Positions 59,736 to 64,000 of a DNA stretch of 64,000 nt are shown piece after piece (the stretch's first letter is position 1; every line of letters begins with the position of its first letter). The position numbers and the translations under genes were made by a program. The notes under the pieces were generated by a model that did not search any database, was not told the origin of the DNA, and saw nothing but the letters and a program-made list of their open reading frames with translations. Location: the NCBI RefSeq assembly GCF_032999765.1, contig NZ_CP136051.1, positions 2,146,417 through 2,210,416 on the forward strand, in the 5' to 3' direction. The DNA comes from Imperialibacter roseus (lineage in GTDB: Bacteria > Bacteroidota > Bacteroidia > Cytophagales > Cyclobacteriaceae).

Positions 59736-62700
59736 GTGCTGCAGGCTTTCTTAAAATTTTTAGGAGGTGAGCCAGGCGAGGAGAAGCAAATGTGGCTGCT
59801 CCTTGGTAAAGGCTTTTTTATGGGTATCTTCCTGGCTACCTACACTGTAGGCGCAGAAACACTGTTCATCAGCCGAATGGGAGAAGATCTGTTAGGCATC
59901 GCCTTTTTTACTGGTGGGTTCCTGGGGATCGTAAGTACAATTGTTTTTGTTTCTCTACAGCGCAACATTAACTTCTCCAGCCTTGCCATTACCAATACTT
60001 TCTTAATCCTGGCGTATGTCACCTTGCTGAGAGGAACGTATGAGTTTTACGACAGTCCATGGATTTCCTTTGCTTTTTTTGTGATGATGGGTCCTATAAC
60101 AGCAGTTACACTGCTGACTTTTTGGGGTGTCTTCGGTAGAATGTTCAATCTGCGGGCTTCGAAGAGAATAATGGGAGGAATCGATACAGGTCAACTTCTG
60201 GCCACTTGCCTCGCTTTCTTTTCCATTCCGGGTTTAAGGAGGCTACAGTTGATAAATGATACAACCGATTTGTTGTTCATTTCCATTGCAGGTGCCTTCG
60301 GTATTTTTATCTTCACTCTTCTTATAGTAAAAAATTACAACCTTGACGGTGCCACTAAAAAGGTTTCCAGGGAGAAGCCTGACACCAGCTATTCCGACCT
60401 TTTCAAAAGCAAGTACCTGGGGTTGTTATCATTGTTTTTGGTTTTCTCAGCATCAGCAAACGTATTTGCTGAGTATAGCTTTTATGAGTCGGTGAATGTT
60501 ATGTACCCGAACGAAACCGAACTCTCCAACTTTTTATCGTTCTACGACGGATCCATTATTGTCATCAGCTTCATTATTCAGAGCTTTCTTAACGACCTTA
60601 TCATAGGGAAATTTGGACTGAAGGTTTCGCTCATGGTTATGCCTATCGTACTCGGAGGACTAACGATTGGGGCCATCGTATCCGGGCATATTTTTGGATT
60701 CGAGGTGAAGAATGAAGAGTACATTTTGTTTTTTCTTTTTACCGGACTTGCCAGGCTTTTGACCGCCTCCCTGAAAGATGCTTTGGAAAATCCGGCTTTT
60801 AAGATATTCTTCCTGCCTCTGGATATTAAAATCCGGTTTGATATTCAATCCAGGATTGAAGGGGTAGTGAATGAATTTGCTGCACTCATCTCAGGCGCTG
60901 CCTTAATTGGTCTGGGCTTGCTTAGTTTCTTTAAGTTAATTCACTTTTCATACATCATCATATTTTTGGCGGTTGGCGTCATCTATGTTGCTGTGAAGCT
61001 CTACGATGAGTATAAGGGAACACTGAAAATTACTTTGACAAGGCAAAAGGAAGCACTGGGATCCAAAGGCAAGAAGAATGAGAATAGTACAGTTAATGTG
61101 CTTCAGAGAGAATTTGATGAGCACAATGCAGAAAGTATTATTTTGTCGATGAAGCTATTCGAAAAGTTGGAGCCGATTGAATTCAGAAAAATTCTGGTGG
61201 AAACGCTCAAGAGCCCTCATTCGGAGGTGCGGAAATATGCTTATGCCAAGTGCAGGCAGGTAAATAACTTTGAGAAGCTGGCAGAAATCAAAAAACTGGC
61301 ATCCTATGAACAAGAGGAGGAAATACGGAACCTGGCGATAGAAGTAATTGCGTTCTTGCAACTGGCTGAAGACTACAAGCTGAACGAGGTTAGCATCAGA
61401 AAGCTGGTGAGGTCTGTTAATATGGAAGATCGGGTATTCGCTGCTCAGGTTTTGGCGAAATTGGATGACGAAAAGTATATCCCGTTGCTTGTGGAGCTTG
61501 CCAGAGATATCAACGTTAACGTAAGGACAGCTGCCATCACCAGCGCTGGAATCAATAAGTGGCCCGAGCTTTGGCCCATTATGATTGAGAACCTTCATGT
61601 GCCCGTTTATTCCAATGTTGCTAAGGCGGCATTAATCGCTGGCGGAGAGCCAACATTGCACACTGTAGATACTGCCTTTTATAAAACAGGACAACAAGCT
61701 AGCACAATGTTTCGGGTTGTGCAGATTCTCGGGCGTATTGGGGGGCCTGAGGGGGTTGAGCGTCTATGGAAAAAAATTGACTTCCCGGACAAGGCTATCG
61801 TTTCAGAGATCTTACTATCACTTAGTTATATAGGCTACCATGCCAAGGACTTTCAGGCAGCCCGGATTAAGATTCAAATTGAGGCAGAAATTGGTGACCT
61901 GGCCTGGAACATAAAAGCGCTCACCGAAATACCTAAAGAAAATGAAACTGACCATCTTCTTATTCAGGCAATCGAAGAGGAGAACGCCCAAAACTATGAT
62001 GATATTTTCATGCTTTTGGCCCTTATCTACGACTCTCAGGCAGTTGAGCTTGTTAAAGAGAATGTCAGTGTAGGTACCAGCGAAAGCGTTACGTTCGCCG
62101 TAGAAATGCTCGATATTATCCTCGAGGATGAATTGAAACCCAAGTTGTTCCCCGTTTTCGACGAACTCAAGCCCCACGACAGGCTGGGTCAGCTGAATGA
62201 CTTTTACGCTCCTGAGGCTTTTAGCAGTTATGAAGACTTGCTCCTTTCCATAGTCAACAGGGATTACAACCATATAAGCAGGTGGACGAAGGCAGTTGCA
62301 TTGTACAGGTTGTCCATGATCGATGAATCCAAGGTGTCGGCGGATCTTATCGCCAATCTTTTCAACCCTGATAGGCTCATACTTCAAACATCTGCCTGGA
62401 TCATTTACCAAAAAGACAAGGCGGAGTATCAGCGTCACACCAGAAGGATACGGCCGGGTGTTAAGAAAGACCTGGATAGGGCCATAGTGCCGCCAACATT
62501 TGTTGAGACGGAAGAGGATTTGCACATGAAGATGCTGCTCATTGAGAAAGCTGTGTTTGTGAAGGGATTGGATTTATTCAAAACAATCCCTGGCTCGGTG
62601 TTAACGGACGTGGTAGACGCCTCCGAAGAAGTAAGAATGAAGGAGGGTGTAACCTTCATTAGCAAAGGAGATAACGGCAATGCACCAATTTACATTATTG

Positions 62701-62987
62701 TAAAGGGGAGTGTGCTTGAACAAGACGACAATGGGCGCCAGAGAACACTCGGCAGTAGAGATGTGATCGGCTTCAACAAATTAGTTGAGACAGACCAATT
62801 TGAATACAACTATACAACGACCAGCGAGGTGATCTTTTTGACTATTTCAATGGAGGCTCTTTTCGATTTGATGAGCAAAAATATTGAGATGGTTGAGGCA
62901 ACACTCTTGTCGGTAAAGGATTCTGACCAGATCGAAGCAGAAGATGAAGTGATGGATGAAGAAAGACTGTTGCTTTTTAGTCAATAG
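59736..62987 (+). CDS. Nucleotide-transporter-like 12-TM protein fused to HEAT repeats and a CAP_ED-like domain
   Basis: 1083-aa protein starting with GTG at 59736. Residues about 20-430 contain twelve hydrophobic segments; FWGVFGRMFNLRASKRIMGG resembles the loop of ATP/ADP translocases (Npt1/Npt2, TLC family) and distant MFS carriers. Residues about 455-900 are helical HEAT-type repeats (RKILVETLKSPHSEVRKYAY; VFAAQVLAKLDDEKYIPLLV; VNVRTAAITSAGINKWPELW). Residues about 945-1058 fold like a cyclic-nucleotide-binding domain (FISKGDNGNAPIYIIVKGSV), but the phosphate cassette reads GFNKLVETDQFEYNY without the usual arginine, so cNMP binding is doubtful. Upstream TACTTTGG (59674-59681) is a partial promoter. 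The TIR-like gene starts 55 bp downstream. Probably a membrane sensor; transport activity unproven. Confidence 0.85.
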   Translation: MLQAFLKFLGGEPGEEKQMWLLLGKGFFMGIFLATYTVGAETLFISRMGEDLLGIAFFTGGFLGIVSTIVFVSLQRNINFSSLAITNTFLILAYVTLLRGTYEFYDSPWISFAFFVMMGPITAVTLLTFWGVFGRMFNLRASKRIMGGIDTGQLLATCLAFFSIPGLRRLQLINDTTDLLFISIAGAFGIFIFTLLIVKNYNLDGATKKVSREKPDTSYSDLFKSKYLGLLSLFLVFSASANVFAEYSFYESVNVMYPNETELSNFLSFYDGSIIVISFIIQSFLNDLIIGKFGLKVSLMVMPIVLGGLTIGAIVSGHIFGFEVKNEEYILFFLFTGLARLLTASLKDALENPAFKIFFLPLDIKIRFDIQSRIEGVVNEFAALISGAALIGLGLLSFFKLIHFSYIIIFLAVGVIYVAVKLYDEYKGTLKITLTRQKEALGSKGKKNENSTVNVLQREFDEHNAESIILSMKLFEKLEPIEFRKILVETLKSPHSEVRKYAYAKCRQVNNFEKLAEIKKLASYEQEEEIRNLAIEVIAFLQLAEDYKLNEVSIRKLVRSVNMEDRVFAAQVLAKLDDEKYIPLLVELARDINVNVRTAAITSAGINKWPELWPIMIENLHVPVYSNVAKAALIAGGEPTLHTVDTAFYKTGQQASTMFRVVQILGRIGGPEGVERLWKKIDFPDKAIVSEILLSLSYIGYHAKDFQAARIKIQIEAEIGDLAWNIKALTEIPKENETDHLLIQAIEEENAQNYDDIFMLLALIYDSQAVELVKENVSVGTSESVTFAVEMLDIILEDELKPKLFPVFDELKPHDRLGQLNDFYAPEAFSSYEDLLLSIVNRDYNHISRWTKAVALYRLSMIDESKVSADLIANLFNPDRLILQTSAWIIYQKDKAEYQRHTRRIRPGVKKDLDRAIVPPTFVETEEDLHMKMLLIEKAVFVKGLDLFKTIPGSVLTDVVDASEEVRMKEGVTFISKGDNGNAPIYIIVKGSVLEQDDNGRQRTLGSRDVIGFNKLVETDQFEYNYTTTSEVIFLTISMEALFDLMSKNIEMVEATLLSVKDSDQIEAEDEVMDEERLLLFSQ

Positions 62988-63042
62988 TAAGACAATATTT
63001 ATAGAGTTTTTAAAAGGAATATGAGATTTTGACCTGAAAAAA

Positions 63043-64000
63043 ATGGCAGTTGGAAAAGAAATTCTAATCAGTTTTTCCTCAGAAGATAACCATCCAAGGA
63101 TAGCGGGCGACAGGGGCTGGGTGACAAGCTTTTGTAAGTTCCTTACCACCCTTCTTACACAAATAATGAAGGAGGAACCTCATGTGAGAATGATAGACGA
63201 AAGTCAGCAGGATCCTGGTGAAATTGAGAAAGCAGCTGTTTTGATTGCCATATTGTCAAATAACTTCAAGGCAGACGGCAAACTGGTAAAGGGCATTTCT
63301 CACTTTGGTGTTAAGGCCACCGAAGATAAAAACCTGAGCGTTGCCGGGAAGGCAAGAATGTTTAAGGTATTAAAGCATCCTGTGGAAATTGACAGTGTCC
63401 TGCCCGAGTATGAGGAGATTTTGCCCTACGATCTGTTTCAGATTGATCCAATGACTGGAGAGGCACAGGAGTACACAAGGTATTTTGGATCCGAAGCGGA
63501 GAGAAGCTACTGGCTGAAACTGGTAGATATGTCATACGACATTTTCCAGATTCTTGACAAACTTGGATCAACCAAGAAGGCCACAAAGGACATAGTTCCC
63601 AAAGAGCGTACCGTTTACCTGGCGAGCACTGGTGTTGACATTCTTATTCAACGAGACATTATTAAAAGAGAGTTGTTGCGCCATGGCTACAGGGTGTTGC
63701 CGGAGCAGTCGCTCCCCAAGGAAGCCAAGCTCCTCGAAGCGATGGTAAAGTCAGATTTGGAAAAGTGCCGTTTGTCGATTCACTTGATTGGTGAGGATTA
63801 TGGTTACAAGCCAAAGGGCTCTGACCTTTCGATTGTAGATATACAGAACAAGATAGCATCGGAATATGTGCTGAAGGTAATCGAGCACAACAGTAAAAGT
63901 GCCGACAGAGAGCCTTTTTCGAGGCTGATCTGGCTTTCACCTGACATGGTCAATGTGTCGGAGAGGCAAAAGATTTTTATTGAGGACTTAAAGTCCGATG
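63043..64000 (+). CDS. TIR-like/DUF4062-like protein (C-terminus beyond window)
   Basis: ATG at 63043 opens a frame of 319 codons running off the right edge. The start MAVGKEILISFSSEDNHPRI looks like the first strand of a TIR-like domain, with a second strand AAVLIAILSNNFK, but a catalytic glutamate of NAD-cleaving TIRs is not obvious. From residue 189, TVYLASTGVDILIQRDIIKR and CRLSIHLIGEDYGYKP match the DUF4062 pattern (a flavodoxin-like TIR/SIR2 relative found ahead of NTPases). No signal peptide. It follows the HEAT fusion by 55 bp without a terminator, so they form an operon. In related genomes such N-termini precede STAND-type NTPase or WD40 modules; whether that holds here cannot be seen. 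Confidence 0.7.
   Translation, partial: MAVGKEILISFSSEDNHPRIAGDRGWVTSFCKFLTTLLTQIMKEEPHVRMIDESQQDPGEIEKAAVLIAILSNNFKADGKLVKGISHFGVKATEDKNLSVAGKARMFKVLKHPVEIDSVLPEYEEILPYDLFQIDPMTGEAQEYTRYFGSEAERSYWLKLVDMSYDIFQILDKLGSTKKATKDIVPKERTVYLASTGVDILIQRDIIKRELLRHGYRVLPEQSLPKEAKLLEAMVKSDLEKCRLSIHLIGEDYGYKPKGSDLSIVDIQNKIASEYVLKVIEHNSKSADREPFSRLIWLSPDMVNVSERQKIFIEDLKSD

Noticed and set aside
1-64000. Search for tRNA, rRNA, riboswitch, insertion sequences or prophage genes
   Set aside because: No cloverleaf, conserved RNA core, transposase or integrase motif was recognised in any intergenic region or ORF.

Overview
The window looks like chromosome from a gliding or marine-type Bacteroidota, most likely order Cytophagales. 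The evidence is PorP/SprF proteins, cargo with type B type IX secretion (T9SS) C-terminal sorting domains, promoters of the Bacteroidota form TAnnTTTG, a GH92 mannosidase, IcmF, and a PadR-controlled large FtsX-type permease. The assignment rests on gene content only. No rRNA, tRNA, insertion sequence, CRISPR array or phage gene was seen.

1-9.3 kb: the 5' part of an exported protein usually named 'asparagine synthetase B' in this phylum (minus, runs off the left edge); a PadR regulator overlapping an 893-aa ABC permease, with a 50-bp near-perfect palindrome just upstream of PadR; a divergent Nramp-like transporter; a lipoprotein; an exported unknown; a COG2509-type flavoprotein; a 36-aa basic protein whose stop lies in a terminator hairpin; and a START-like protein.

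9.6-22.4 kb: metabolic and housekeeping genes. These are icmF, a CDGSH iron-sulfur protein divergent from hrpB, a TPR protein, a GH92 alpha-mannosidase, a membrane-anchored class C beta-lactamase-like serine hydrolase, and a phosphofructokinase.

22.7-55.4 kb: the centrepiece, four minus-strand genes in transcription order: PorP/SprF-beta-repeat-SPOR fusion, FG-GAP/PKD type B cargo, giant 8431-aa lectin-headed repeat protein with a type B sorting domain, and a plain PorP/SprF protein. They read as two cargo/partner pairs for T9SS surface display. The giant gene holds two tandem DNA arrays, 1290 bp (identical by eye) and 1281 bp (few, mosaic differences). Each array amplifies a block of four cysteine-paired Ig-like domains. 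This suggests a surface adhesin whose length changes by recombination.

55.7-64 kb: plus-strand genes for an outer-membrane barrel, an acidic unknown, a histone-deacetylase-like hydrolase, a rhomboid protease, an OmpH-like periplasmic protein, and then a 12-TM/HEAT/CAP_ED fusion followed after 55 bp by a TIR-like/DUF4062-like protein that runs off the right edge. This last pair could belong to an uncharacterised signalling or defence system.
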